Both the position numbers and the translations under genes were made by a program. From contig NZ_FOHU01000003.1 of the NCBI RefSeq assembly GCF_900111615.1, positions 62,001 through 126,000 of the forward strand: DNA of 64,000 nt, written 5' to 3'. Of this stretch, positions 1 through 8,686 are shown in pieces (the first letter of the stretch is position 1; every line of letters begins with the position of its first letter). The notes beneath the pieces are model-generated. The model saw nothing but the letters and a program-made list of their open reading frames with translations. It did not search any database and was not told where the DNA came from. This stretch comes from Natronincola peptidivorans (lineage in GTDB: Bacteria; Bacillota; Clostridia; Peptostreptococcales; Natronincolaceae).

Positions 1-512
1 TCTTACTAGCTGGTATTATTTCTGATACTATGTTTTTTAAATCTCCTACCACCACCTCTATCGACAAAAAAGCCGTGGAGGAATTAAAGGAAATCCTTGA
101 TTTAGATGTGGAATCCTTTGCAATGGATATGTTTAAGGTGGGAACTTCTTTAGAAGGTCAAAGCATTGAACAAATTTTTTATAAGGATTTTAAGGAGTTT
201 AATTTGGCAATGCACAAAACTGGTATTAGTCAAGTGTTTACTTTAGATATAGAGGATGTCTTTAATCGGAAGGAATCTTTTATAGAGTTTATTCAAAAAA
301 CCCATAAAAACAATCAATATGATATCACGTTACTATTGATTACCGACATCTTGAAGGAAGGCTCTTATATCCTGTATCAATGTAGAAACAGTCATCTTAT
401 TTCTTCTGCCTTTCATGTGGAAAATAAGCAGGGGGTTTTCGTAGATGGTGTGGTTTCCCGTAAAAAGCAAGTGATTCCTATGCTTCTAGAAGCACTGCAT
501 CTAATAAAATGA
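1..512 (+). CDS. ppaC: Manganese-dependent inorganic pyrophosphatase (family II), 3' part
   Basis: The frame is open from the window edge (codons begin at base 3), so the gene starts upstream and only about 169 C-terminal residues are visible. The visible part begins with LLAGIISDT followed by KSPTTT, which is typical of the junction before the DHHA2 domain in family II pyrophosphatases. The C-terminal SRKKQ motif binds the phosphates of the substrate. The family hydrolyses cytosolic pyrophosphate to orthophosphate with Mn2+ or Co2+ bound by the N-terminal DHH domain, which lies outside the window. Whether a regulatory CBS/DRTGG insert is present, as in many clostridial members, cannot be seen. 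The stop is followed at once by a hairpin. The family call is firm. Confidence 0.9.
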   Translation, partial: LLAGIISDTMFFKSPTTTSIDKKAVEELKEILDLDVESFAMDMFKVGTSLEGQSIEQIFYKDFKEFNLAMHKTGISQVFTLDIEDVFNRKESFIEFIQKTHKNNQYDITLLLITDILKEGSYILYQCRNSHLISSAFHVENKQGVFVDGVVSRKKQVIPMLLEALHLIK

Positions 513-540
513 CCTAGTTTCCATAAGCTGAAACTAGGTT
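512..540. terminator. Hairpin between convergent ppaC and hypothetical gene
   Basis: The arms acctagttt and aaactaggt form a 9-bp stem around an 11-base loop directly after the ppaC stop. The T-tract is poor on both strands, so it may be a weak bidirectional terminator between two convergent genes. Confidence 0.5.
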
Positions 541-541
541 A

Positions 542-865
542 TTATCTGAACTTCTTTAGCAACGCCTTCATTACTTCATCAAAGGGGACATGTCCAATCT
601 GGGATAATACTTTATCCATTTCGCTTTCTTCTTCTTTTTTAAGAGTTCCTGCTAAGACAATATCTACGTTTTGGTTTCTATCAATTACAACAGAGCTTAC
701 TTCTAAGGTTCCTGCTAATAATGCTAAAATCACTAGTGTCTGGGAAGGCGTTAAGGTTATTTTTTCATTCTCCCCTTCACAATTATGACGAACTGCTTTC
801 TTATCTATTTCTAATTTATTCATTACTGCCTTAGCCAAACTATCTAATTGATCCGAGGAAAACAT
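542..865 (-). CDS. Hypothetical protein, 107 aa
   Basis: No family recognised. The start is placed at the ATG at 865 because an AGGGGGAG ribosome binding site lies just upstream; an in-frame ATG 18 bases earlier has no such site. The protein is soluble, without a signal peptide. Residues about 45-85 form a hydrophobic, beta-like core, and the C-terminus is a basic amphipathic helix (MKALLKKF). It lies 21 bases downstream of a tiny membrane-protein ORF on the same strand, suggesting a two-gene unit. It is convergent with ppaC. No function is assigned. Confidence 0.65.
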   Translation of the reverse strand: MFSSDQLDSLAKAVMNKLEIDKKAVRHNCEGENEKITLTPSQTLVILALLAGTLEVSSVVIDRNQNVDIVLAGTLKKEEESEMDKVLSQIGHVPFDEVMKALLKKFR

Positions 866-886
866 CCTACTCCCCCTTTGCATTTC

Positions 887-1012
887 CTATGGGATAATAA
901 TTGGTGCTTCTGGTAAGGATACTTCTACAGCTTTGCCTGAGATAAAAAGGTATAACAGAGCAACAGTAATAATGAGAAGAACATTTCGTTGAAAATCCTC
1001 TAACTTGGACAA
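887..1012 (-). CDS. Small single-pass membrane protein, 41 aa (TTG start)
   Basis: A short ORF starts with TTG at 1012, seven bases after a good GAGGTGA ribosome binding site, and ends with TAG at 887-889. The translation has a charged N-terminus (SKLEDFQRN), one hydrophobic segment of about 15 residues (VLLIITVALLYLFI) and a short polar tail ending in APIIIP. It sits 21 bases upstream of the 107-residue hypothetical gene and is probably cotranscribed with it. The family is unknown. The call rests on the ribosome binding site, the membrane segment and the spacing only. Confidence 0.5.
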   Translation of the reverse strand: MSKLEDFQRNVLLIITVALLYLFISGKAVEVSLPEAPIIIP

Positions 1013-1280
1013 AAAAATCACCTCATGTTTCAGTGTATATTAGTATTATATTAATAAACTCTATGTTTGCTACCTGCAATTTTTAGATGCACTGTTCATC
1101 AGAAAGCCTCAGAAAAAGTCTAATAATAGGATACATCCCTAGGTTTTTCAGTGAAATTCCTACTATGTTTACCTTAATAATCATGGGTAAATTTGAAAAC
1201 TGAAGCGTTGGTAGATTCCAGTGCTTAAATTTATTATTCTTTGGTATAATAATAATAATGATTTTTTTAGGAGGGATTTC

Positions 1281-1952
1281 ATGAAGCTTCAATACTTAGG
1301 ACATTCTGCTTTTTACTTAGAGACTTCTACTATGAAGGCTTTAATCGACCCTTTCATTAGTGAAGAGGTAAAGTCTTTTGATTTTCAAGATAAGGAAATT
1401 ACACATATTTTTGTTACCCATGGTCATGGTGACCACATGGGAAGCACCATTACAATAGCAAAAAAGTCTGGTGCTACCGTTATTGCCAATTATGAAATCT
1501 GTATGTATTTGCAAAACCAAGGTGTTAACATTCATCCTATGCATATAGGTGGCAGGGTCACTTTAGACATAGGAACAATAAAAATGACCCCGGCCCTTCA
1601 TGGTTCTGGTATCGAAACAGAGGAAGGCATCCTGTATGGGGGTAACCCCTGTGGCTTTGTGATTGAAGCAGATGGTAAAAAGCTCTATCATGCAGGGGAT
1701 ACTGGATTAACCATGGATATGCAGCTTTTGGCATCAGAAAAAATAGATCTAGCTTTAGTCCCTATCGGAGGCAACTTTACAATGGACGTTGTTGATGCTG
1801 TCAAGGCTGTAGAGTTTATTCGTCCAAAAACTGTGATTCCTATACATTATAATACCTTTCCTGTTATTTCCGCCTCTGCAGAAACCTTTAAATCCAAGGT
1901 TTTAGGTGCTGATGTAGTAATCATGAAGGTGGGAGAAAGCTATAGCTTCTAA
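1281..1952 (+). CDS. UPF0173 metal-dependent hydrolase (metallo-beta-lactamase fold), YtkL-like
   Basis: This 223-residue protein begins MKLQYLGHSAF, the usual start of the UPF0173 family. The metal-binding motif HGHGDH is at residues 47-52, with later ligands in HAGDTG and PIHYN. The length matches full family members (about 220-230 aa). These are cytosolic metallo-beta-lactamase-fold hydrolases of unknown substrate. The start at 1281 is chosen for the AGGAGGG ribosome binding site 6-8 bases upstream; an upstream in-frame ATG at 1221 has none. A possible -10 (TATAAT, 1245-1250) with a weak -35 (TGCTTA, 1222-1227) precedes it. It appears monocistronic and is closed by a hairpin at 2001-2051. 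Confidence 0.9.
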   Translation: MKLQYLGHSAFYLETSTMKALIDPFISEEVKSFDFQDKEITHIFVTHGHGDHMGSTITIAKKSGATVIANYEICMYLQNQGVNIHPMHIGGRVTLDIGTIKMTPALHGSGIETEEGILYGGNPCGFVIEADGKKLYHAGDTGLTMDMQLLASEKIDLALVPIGGNFTMDVVDAVKAVEFIRPKTVIPIHYNTFPVISASAETFKSKVLGADVVIMKVGESYSF

Positions 1953-2000
1953 ATCAACAAAATCAAAAGGCTTCAAAAACAATTAGGTGAAGGTTCAAGG

Positions 2001-2056
2001 AAACCCAGTACCCGCAATGTGTATGCAATCACACGTAAGGGTGTTGGGTTTTTTAT
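2001..2056 (+). terminator. Rho-independent terminator with composite stem
   Basis: Arms aaacccagtaccc (2001-2013) and gggtgttgggttt (2039-2051) pair with one mismatch and are followed by a T-run. A smaller tgtg/caca stem lies inside. It resembles the hairpins at 16726, 23440 and 31460. Confidence 0.8.
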
Positions 2057-2181
2057 GGTTTGGTAAATGTTTTTCATAAGCTCTTTTTCTTTTTTACCTA
2101 TACTTTTTCAAAGTTATTTCATATAATAGAATGAGGATTAATTCATTATCCTAGTTTCTTTACAGTACAAGGAGGGTTTTT

Positions 2182-3030
2182 GTGACAGATAGAAATAAAG
2201 GCATCTTATATATGGTTTTGACATCTCTTTTCTTTGCCCTCATGGCAGCCTCAGTTAAATTGTCTGGAGATCTACCCACGATGGAAAAGGTTTTTTTCCG
2301 TAATCTTGTAGGCTTCATGACCTCTGGTTATCTTATTTATAAATCTAAGGAATCCTTTAAGGGTAATAATACCAAGCTGTTATTATATCGTTCCATCTTT
2401 GGTTTGATAGGAATCTTCTTTTATTTTTATGCCATCGATAGACTTCCTTTAGCAAATGCAGTTGTTTTGAACCAAATGAATCCTTTTTTTGTTTTGATTT
2501 TTTCCTTTCTATTCTTAGGAGAAATTATCTTAAAGCTGCAGGTAGCTGCAATTTTTATTGCTCTTACTGGTGTATTGTTTATTGTTCGTCCGGGGTTTGA
2601 TTATACAGTACTTCCTGCTGTTATCGGTCTTTTGTCAGCAGTTTTTGCTGCTGCTGCCTATACCACAGTCCGCCATCTACGTTTAACGGATTCTCCTCAG
2701 ACTATCATTTTCTACTTTACTGGCATAACTACTCTGACTGCAATACCTTTTATGATATTTGGAGAATTTGTAGTTCCAAATTTTTTTCAGTTTTTAGCCT
2801 TAATCTCTGTGGGAGTTTTTGCTACTCTTGCTCAGTTTTTCATGACCCATGCCTATCGTTATGGAGAGGCAGGAGATTTGTCTATTTATTCCTACGGTAA
2901 TACAGTGTTTTCCATCTTTATAGGCATTATTCTTTGGAAAGAACTTCCTGATTTATTAAGCTTTATTGGAGTAGCTTGTATTCTATTGGGAGCATATTTA
3001 AATTATCGAGCAAAACAGAATCCACTTTAA
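2182..3030 (+). CDS. EamA/DMT-family transporter
   Basis: An integral membrane protein of 282 residues with about ten hydrophobic segments arranged as two EamA repeats. It starts with GTG at 2182 after an AAGGAGGG site. The drug/metabolite transporter superfamily exports or imports small metabolites; the substrate cannot be told from sequence. Conserved features seen are the early KxSGD and FFRN segments and the repeat-end pattern PLANAVVLNQMNPFFVLIFS typical of clostridial EamA proteins. A lone gene with no informative neighbour in its transcription unit. Confidence 0.85.
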   Translation: MTDRNKGILYMVLTSLFFALMAASVKLSGDLPTMEKVFFRNLVGFMTSGYLIYKSKESFKGNNTKLLLYRSIFGLIGIFFYFYAIDRLPLANAVVLNQMNPFFVLIFSFLFLGEIILKLQVAAIFIALTGVLFIVRPGFDYTVLPAVIGLLSAVFAAAAYTTVRHLRLTDSPQTIIFYFTGITTLTAIPFMIFGEFVVPNFFQFLALISVGVFATLAQFFMTHAYRYGEAGDLSIYSYGNTVFSIFIGIILWKELPDLLSFIGVACILLGAYLNYRAKQNPL

Positions 3031-3063
3031 GTTTTTTGCACTTTCCCTATGCACCTACTTTCT

Positions 3064-4089
3064 TTATGTAAAGTACTGAATATGTCCATAGGGAAAGTGT
3101 TGCTTTATTAGCTTTTCAATATATTCTTTTGCTTCTAATGCTTCCTCTTTACTATAAACATATTTAACTCTTCCGTATTTTCCCCACTTTTTTAATCTTT
3201 TGTCTGGGTCCATTTCTAAATTTGTATTGGGGAATCGTTCTTCTATTATCTTTTTTGCATTCATTGTAAATCGATGCTGAATAAGTTCAAAAGTAATCAC
3301 GCTTTTTTCTTTAAAGGAAAGCCGTTGATGCAGTCTTTCTATTAAATCCCTATATCCTTCCTTCCAATTCTGATGAAGAATAATAGGAGCAATAATAAAG
3401 CCTAAAGGGTAGCCCGCTTTAGCTATTTTCTCTGATGCCTCTAATCGATCTTCTAAGGAGTCTACATTATGCTCAAAATTTTTAATAACATACCTGGAGT
3501 TTATACTAAATCGAAAACGAGTATGTTTGTTATGCTTAGCCTCCAGTAGAGAATCTACATTGCTGAATTTTGTTACCAGCCTCAATCTTCCCTTCTCTAA
3601 TTTGCCAAAATGCTCAATGGTATCCTTTAAGGTGCCGGTGATATGCTCCACTGCTAAAGGATCTCCAGTACTGGCAGCTTCAAACATAGTAGTATCAGGA
3701 AGTTTTTTTTCAATATATTGGTCTATAGTTTCAAATAACTCATCGATATTTACATATATTCTTACATAAGGCTTGCTTCCCTGGGTTGTAAATAAGTAAC
3801 AATATTCACAGCTGCCGGGGCAGTTGGTCATCAAGGAAAATTGATAATCGGCAGATGGTTTGCATACTTCTAGTTTCATACTCCTTTTGGTGCCTACAAT
3901 TAAAGTTTTTTTAGCGGCTGCATATTTTGCCTTTTCATCCTTTCCAGGCAAATCTCTAACTTGATTGTGTGAGGTGGTCTCTAAGATAGGGATCTGTTTA
4001 TCATCACAAAACTTTAATACTCTCTTGCCTATCATTGTCTCCTTTGCCGAAGGCTCAAAGTATACTCGATCTGGTATCCATAGTTGCAA
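3064..4089 (-). CDS. splB: Spore photoproduct lyase (radical SAM)
   Basis: This 341-residue enzyme reverses the UV lesion 5-thyminyl-5,6-dihydrothymine in germinating spores, using a 4Fe-4S cluster and S-adenosylmethionine. The cluster-binding CxxxCxxC is C90, C94 and C97 (NCPGSCEYCYL). Length and colinearity with Bacillus SplB are good. The start is TTG at 4089 behind GGAGG. Oddity: the cysteine known as the hydrogen-atom donor in Bacillus/Geobacillus enzymes (position 140/141, in FEAAC) is serine here (S140 in FEAAS), while C76 (LEVCKPSADY) occupies a position that is serine in Bacillus. This looks like a clostridial relocation of the thiol. The gene implies that the host sporulates. It stands alone on the minus strand. 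Confidence 0.92.
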   Translation of the reverse strand: MQLWIPDRVYFEPSAKETMIGKRVLKFCDDKQIPILETTSHNQVRDLPGKDEKAKYAAAKKTLIVGTKRSMKLEVCKPSADYQFSLMTNCPGSCEYCYLFTTQGSKPYVRIYVNIDELFETIDQYIEKKLPDTTMFEAASTGDPLAVEHITGTLKDTIEHFGKLEKGRLRLVTKFSNVDSLLEAKHNKHTRFRFSINSRYVIKNFEHNVDSLEDRLEASEKIAKAGYPLGFIIAPIILHQNWKEGYRDLIERLHQRLSFKEKSVITFELIQHRFTMNAKKIIEERFPNTNLEMDPDKRLKKWGKYGRVKYVYSKEEALEAKEYIEKLIKQHFPYGHIQYFT

Positions 4090-4140
4090 AAAAATTCCTC
4101 CTTTTTCTCTTTAGTTTTTCACATGGAACAGAAACCATAC

Positions 4141-4175
4141 AAAAAACTTCCTACTTGTTCAATAGGAAGTTTTTC
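4141..4175 (-). terminator. Terminator of the asparagine synthetase gene
   Basis: A 12-bp stem (aaaaacttccta / taggaagttttt) around a 9-base loop lies just beyond the asnB stop. On the minus strand it ends in a T-run, as expected for a Rho-independent terminator. Confidence 0.8.
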
Positions 4176-4180
4176 TATCT

Positions 4181-5722
4181 CTAAACTGTAGCCCATCTGC
4201 CAACAGTTTTTGTTATATAGGATTGTGGATATATTTCTTTAAAAATTTTGTAGTAGTATAATTCTTCTTTGGATCTAATGTTTATCTTATCTTTTAGAAA
4301 GATTTCTAGTTTTTCTTTTTGAAAAGTTTCATCTGATATAACTTGCTCCGAGTAGCTTTGCATCTCATCCTTGGCACCACTGCCTTCAGAGAATTCTTCT
4401 TTATTTCTCCAAAGAACATCATTGGGCAAATTGATTTTTCCATCAAAGGCTTTTCGAAGAATCCATTTTTCTATCTGGGTGTCTCCATTACCATAAATCT
4501 TCCAGTTTGTTGGAATGCTAAGGGCATAATCCATCAGTTCTTTATCTAAGAAAGGCGCTCGAACGTCGACAGAGTTAGCCATACTCATCCTATCTCCTCT
4601 TTGTAGACCTATATTATGAACACTTTGTAGTACTCGTATTACTTCTTTATCTAAGGCTTCAGTATCTTTAATATTTTTAAGATACCCATAACCATTAAAT
4701 AATTCATCCGCCCCTTCTCCTGATAATACTAGTTTCACGTGCTGAGCCGCTAATCTAAATACAAAATAGCATGGGATAGCACTTCTCACTAGCGATGGAT
4801 CAAAGGATTCCAAGTAATAGATAATCTTTGGTATGGCTTCTACTAACTCTTCTTGATTGTAGATATATTCATGGTGATCTGTTCCCAATTGCCTAGCAAC
4901 TTCTCTAGCTCTAGGGATATCATTAGAGTTCTTTGAGCCTACACAAAATGATTTGAATTTTTTACCTTTAGCTTCCGCTGTTGCCACTGCTGCTATAAGA
5001 CTACTATCTAATCCACCGCTGAGCAGTAGCCCAACAGGTACATCTGCCTCCAGCGTCTTTTTGATGGCTTGATTGGTTAGTTTTCTTATGTTTTCTAAAA
5101 CTGCTTCTCTATTTTCTAATTTCTCTGCTATCCTCTTTTTAGGAAAAGAAATTTTATTGTATTCTACAAAGCCTTCCTCTGGTGTATAATAGTGACCAGG
5201 GGGAAATTCTTCTAACTCATCTACTAATTTATATAAAGACTTTAGCTCTGATGCAAAAAATATTTTCCCGCCTTTTTTTCCAAAATATAATGGTTTAACA
5301 CCTAGAGTATCTCTGGCTGCAAATAATTTTGACTTGTCTTTCCCTTCATCTATAATAATAAAAGCAAAATTTCCATCTAGAAAGTTTAATGCCTCTATAC
5401 CATATTGCTGATACAATGATAATATGGTTTCGTTTTGTGCTTCACTAATAAAGTCATGATTTTTCAACATTTTTTTTCTTAAATCCTTATGGTTATAGAT
5501 TTCACCATTGCATACAATATAGGTATTCTCTTTGTTGGTAAATATAGCTTTGCCTTTACTGTTGATTTCCATTACTGGTAGTCCCTTATATCCTAGTACA
5601 AAGGTCTCTTCCTCTACTATACTCTCTTCTTCTGGGCCCCTATGGTTCATTTGCTTCAATATTTGGGGCATCAAATCTCCTTCGGGAGAGTTTTCTCCAC
5701 TAATTACTGCAATACCTGACAT
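4181..5722 (-). CDS. asnB: AsnB-type asparagine synthetase with Ser in place of the catalytic Cys
   Basis: This 513-residue protein has the two-domain AsnB layout: N-terminal class II glutamine amidotransferase (CNGEIYNH near residue 75, LDGNFAF near 120) and C-terminal ATP-dependent synthetase with the PP-loop LLSGGLDSS. The family makes asparagine from aspartate, ATP and glutamine nitrogen. The start is the ATG at 5722, set by GAGGTGAT nine bases upstream. Here the mature N-terminus is Ser (M-S-G-I-A) where the family has Cys (M-C-G-I/F). That Cys is the glutaminase nucleophile, so the enzyme is predicted to use ammonia or to have a changed role. The synthetase signature is intact. The gene is alone, with its own terminator. 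Confidence 0.88.
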   Translation of the reverse strand: MSGIAVISGENSPEGDLMPQILKQMNHRGPEEESIVEEETFVLGYKGLPVMEINSKGKAIFTNKENTYIVCNGEIYNHKDLRKKMLKNHDFISEAQNETILSLYQQYGIEALNFLDGNFAFIIIDEGKDKSKLFAARDTLGVKPLYFGKKGGKIFFASELKSLYKLVDELEEFPPGHYYTPEEGFVEYNKISFPKKRIAEKLENREAVLENIRKLTNQAIKKTLEADVPVGLLLSGGLDSSLIAAVATAEAKGKKFKSFCVGSKNSNDIPRAREVARQLGTDHHEYIYNQEELVEAIPKIIYYLESFDPSLVRSAIPCYFVFRLAAQHVKLVLSGEGADELFNGYGYLKNIKDTEALDKEVIRVLQSVHNIGLQRGDRMSMANSVDVRAPFLDKELMDYALSIPTNWKIYGNGDTQIEKWILRKAFDGKINLPNDVLWRNKEEFSEGSGAKDEMQSYSEQVISDETFQKEKLEIFLKDKINIRSKEELYYYKIFKEIYPQSYITKTVGRWATV

Positions 5723-5913
5723 TTTATAAATCACCTCTCTAATTTAATACTCCAGTACATTGTATCCTAATTGTTTTTCTATTACAAAGCTGCTGATCCT
5801 GTCTTAGATTGAACTAGTGACTTTGAAATAGCATGTGAGGTGATAGAGTATTACCTTCGCATATTTAATCATTCATGGACCCTTCTTCTTCCATATCCTC
5901 TAAATCGGTACTT

Positions 5914-6969
5914 TTATTCATTTTTCACCACCGCCACAAAGTTGGGCAATAATTTAAATCTGATAATCTCTCCTGTTTTTATGTTCTCCTCAGGGTGAAT
6001 ATGCATTAGGAGATCCACCTCTTCTCCTGCTGAGGTGATGGTTATGACGGCATCAATAGTTTCTCCTGTGTAGGTAAATTCTTTAACTCGACCTTCCATA
6101 TGTCCATTTGCATCTTTTATTATGCTATCTGGCCGGATAGAGATACATACCTCTTCCCCAGCACACATACAGTGACTATGATTGCAGGAAACCGAGCCTA
6201 GTGTATTGGTAAAGACAGATAAGCCGTCGTCACTGATTTTGCCCTTTATGATGTTTGATTGTCCTATAAAGGAGGCAACAAATTTGTTTTCAGGATATCG
6301 ATAGATTTCTCTAGGAGTACCAATTTGCTCTAAAACCCCATCCTTCATTACTGCAATTACGTCGGAGATTGCCAGGGCGTCTTTTTGGTCATGACTAACA
6401 AAGATGGCAGTAGCTCCTGCTTCTTTAAGAATTCGTTTTACTTCCACCCTCATAGTCACCCTTAAATCAGCGTCTAAGTTACTAAAGGGTTCATCTAAAA
6501 GCACCACAACTGGTCTCCGTGCCAATGCCCTAGCTAAGGCAACTCTTTGCTGCTGTCCCCCTGATAATTCATAGGGATATCGTTTTTCAAACCCTTTTAA
6601 GTTGACTAATTCAAGGACCTCCATTACTCTGCTTTTACGGTCCTTTTCCTTATAACCAAATCCTATATTATCAAAAACATTAAGATGGGGAAATAGTGCA
6701 TAATCTTGAAAAACCATTCCCACCCCCCGTTTTTCTGGTGGTACCCAGGTATTTTCATCACTAACTATCTTACCAGCAAGAGAGATGCTTCCACCTTCTG
6801 CTCTTTCGAATCCTGCTATCAAACGGAGGGTTGTTGATTTCCCACACCCACTGGGTCCAAGTAATGTAATAATTGACCCTTTCTCTACATTTAAGGAAAG
6901 ATTTTTTACAGCTGGTTCATTGGTGCCAAGATAAGTCTTTGAAACTGTTTTTAGTTGAATATCATACAT
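5914..6969 (-). CDS. fbpC: Iron(III) ABC transporter ATP-binding protein
   Basis: This 351-residue ABC ATPase has Walker A (GPSGCGKST), Q-loop (FQDYALFPH), signature (LSGGQQQR), Walker B (VVLLDEP) and H-loop (FVSHD), plus a C-terminal TOBE-like regulatory domain after residue 240. It energises the permease encoded directly upstream. The start is the ATG at 6969 behind GGTGGTGAG; an in-frame GTG four codons earlier would sit in the ribosome binding site. It is the last gene of the minus-strand operon (lipoprotein, permease, ATPase), with a 13-base gap from the permease. An unusual cysteine/histidine-rich loop (CNHSHCMC, near residue 265) in the C-terminal domain might bind metal. Confidence 0.9.
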   Translation of the reverse strand: MYDIQLKTVSKTYLGTNEPAVKNLSLNVEKGSIITLLGPSGCGKSTTLRLIAGFERAEGGSISLAGKIVSDENTWVPPEKRGVGMVFQDYALFPHLNVFDNIGFGYKEKDRKSRVMEVLELVNLKGFEKRYPYELSGGQQQRVALARALARRPVVVLLDEPFSNLDADLRVTMRVEVKRILKEAGATAIFVSHDQKDALAISDVIAVMKDGVLEQIGTPREIYRYPENKFVASFIGQSNIIKGKISDDGLSVFTNTLGSVSCNHSHCMCAGEEVCISIRPDSIIKDANGHMEGRVKEFTYTGETIDAVITITSAGEEVDLLMHIHPEENIKTGEIIRFKLLPNFVAVVKNE

Positions 6970-6982
6970 ACTTCTCACCACC

Positions 6983-8656
6983 TTAATATTTTTTTAGCAT
7001 ATACTGTAACGGAAGAATCGACACTATAACAATTAACAAAGCTGCCGGTGCGGCCAGGTGATATACTGCTTCAGCAGCCTCAAAGTAAACACGAACTGCT
7101 AAGGTGTCAAAGCCTGGTGGCCGCAGCATTAATGTAGCTGGAAGTTCTTTAATGGAGCTTACAAAAACCAGTGCACCCCCAGACAATACCCCTGGCAGCA
7201 TATTAGGAAGAATTACCTTAAGCATTACCTTCCATGGCGGGTACCCAAGGCTTCGTGCTGCTTCATCTATTCTTGGTGATAAGAGGCTTAGAGAAGCTTC
7301 CCCTGCCTGCATAGCCTGTGGCAAGAACCGAACAACAAAGGCTAATGCTACTATATAAAAAGTACCATAAAGGATAGGTAGATGATTATTAAATATAAAA
7401 ACAAAGCCTAAAGCCACAATAACTCCAGGCAGGGCATATCCTGCATAGCTTAACTTATCAATAAAACTTGTGATGATAGATGGATAACGGGCCTTCAAAT
7501 AAATAATAGGCATAGCAAACAGCATACATATCAATGCCGCAAAGCTAGAAGCTTTAAGACTATTGAGAGCAAATCCAAAGAATCGTCCATCAAGGGCCCC
7601 CATACTGATTCCAATCTTCGACCAATAAACAAGAACGCTAATAGGCAATAATACAGATAAAAAAAATATTAAGCTGACATAAAATACTACAATGGGTTTC
7701 CATTTCCCTAATTCTAAAGTCAATGGTTCTCTATAGGTATTTGATGTTTGATAATACTTATTTTTCTTCCTGGTCTTTGATTCCATCCACAGTATAATGA
7801 TAGTTAGAAAAATAAGGACCAAACTTAATACAGATGCAGATGCAGTATCAAAGGCAGCCCTCTGAAAGTAAATAGCGGCAGTAAAGGTAACATATCGCAG
7901 GGTAGCAATTGCACCGAAGTCTCCAAGTACATAAAGGGATACCAGAATGCCTCCTGCTCCAATTGCAGGTCGCATCAGGGGTAGATTTACCTTCCAAAAA
8001 ACTTCTGAGGCACTGAACCCTTGAGAGTAGGCAGCTTCTTCATAGTTTCGATTCATTTTCCTAAGAGAAGCACTGGCTATTAAGTATACATAGGGATAGG
8101 TAAACATGGTCAAGACAAAGAATACCCCCCAAAAGGAATAGATATTAATGGAATAATCTCCAAAAACATTTACTAACCAAGCGGTGTCCCTCCATAGATC
8201 TCTTGCCCATCCACTGCGACCAAAAACGATAATATAGGTAACAGCTCCAACATAGGGAGGTATTGTTAGTGGTATTGCCAATAGCCACCTCCATATTTTT
8301 TTCCCTGGTATGTCAGTCCTAATAACAATCCATGCAAGGGAAACGCCAATTATTATGGTGCTGGTAGTGACAGCAGCTGTTAAAGAAAGAGTGTTCCATA
8401 ATAGTTCTGGAATTCTCTGATCTAGGAGCCGAAGCCAACGATTTGTTCCAGCAAAGAGAGAGCGCCATACCACGTAAACAATTGGAATAGACATAATCAT
8501 TGCTATACTAAGTCCAAATACAAGCAGTCCTGTTCCTGGAGGATTTTTTTTCCATACATGCAGCCATTTTCTTCTAAAAAAACGGAGAAGGGTTGGAGAA
8601 AATCTTTCCCCAACCTTAGCATTATTATTTAGTTGTATTATATTCTTGATACCCAT
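6983..8656 (-). CDS. fbpB: Iron(III) ABC transporter permease, fused two-domain
   Basis: This 557-residue membrane protein has about 12 transmembrane segments, formed by two tandem binding-protein-dependent permease domains (roughly residues 60-290 and 350-550). Each carries the EAA loop that contacts the ATPase: EEAAYSQGFSASEVFWKVNLP in the first half and DEAARSLGYPPWKVMLKVILP in the second. The fused arrangement is typical of FbpB/SfuB ferric-iron permeases. It starts with ATG at 8656 behind AGGAGATGG, 30 bases from the end of the lipoprotein gene. Iron specificity is inferred from the binding protein and from the Fur-like operator. Confidence 0.9.
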   Translation of the reverse strand: MGIKNIIQLNNNAKVGERFSPTLLRFFRRKWLHVWKKNPPGTGLLVFGLSIAMIMSIPIVYVVWRSLFAGTNRWLRLLDQRIPELLWNTLSLTAAVTTSTIIIGVSLAWIVIRTDIPGKKIWRWLLAIPLTIPPYVGAVTYIIVFGRSGWARDLWRDTAWLVNVFGDYSINIYSFWGVFFVLTMFTYPYVYLIASASLRKMNRNYEEAAYSQGFSASEVFWKVNLPLMRPAIGAGGILVSLYVLGDFGAIATLRYVTFTAAIYFQRAAFDTASASVLSLVLIFLTIIILWMESKTRKKNKYYQTSNTYREPLTLELGKWKPIVVFYVSLIFFLSVLLPISVLVYWSKIGISMGALDGRFFGFALNSLKASSFAALICMLFAMPIIYLKARYPSIITSFIDKLSYAGYALPGVIVALGFVFIFNNHLPILYGTFYIVALAFVVRFLPQAMQAGEASLSLLSPRIDEAARSLGYPPWKVMLKVILPNMLPGVLSGGALVFVSSIKELPATLMLRPPGFDTLAVRVYFEAAEAVYHLAAPAALLIVIVSILPLQYMLKKY

Positions 8657-8686
8657 GATGCCATCTCCTATAATAGTGAAATTTTC

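Noticed and set aside
3039-3099. Perfect 13-bp inverted repeat (cactttccctatg) spanning the 3' end of splB, considered as a terminator
   Set aside because: The loop is 35 bases, one arm is inside the coding sequence, and neither strand has a T-run right after the stem; kept only as a curiosity.
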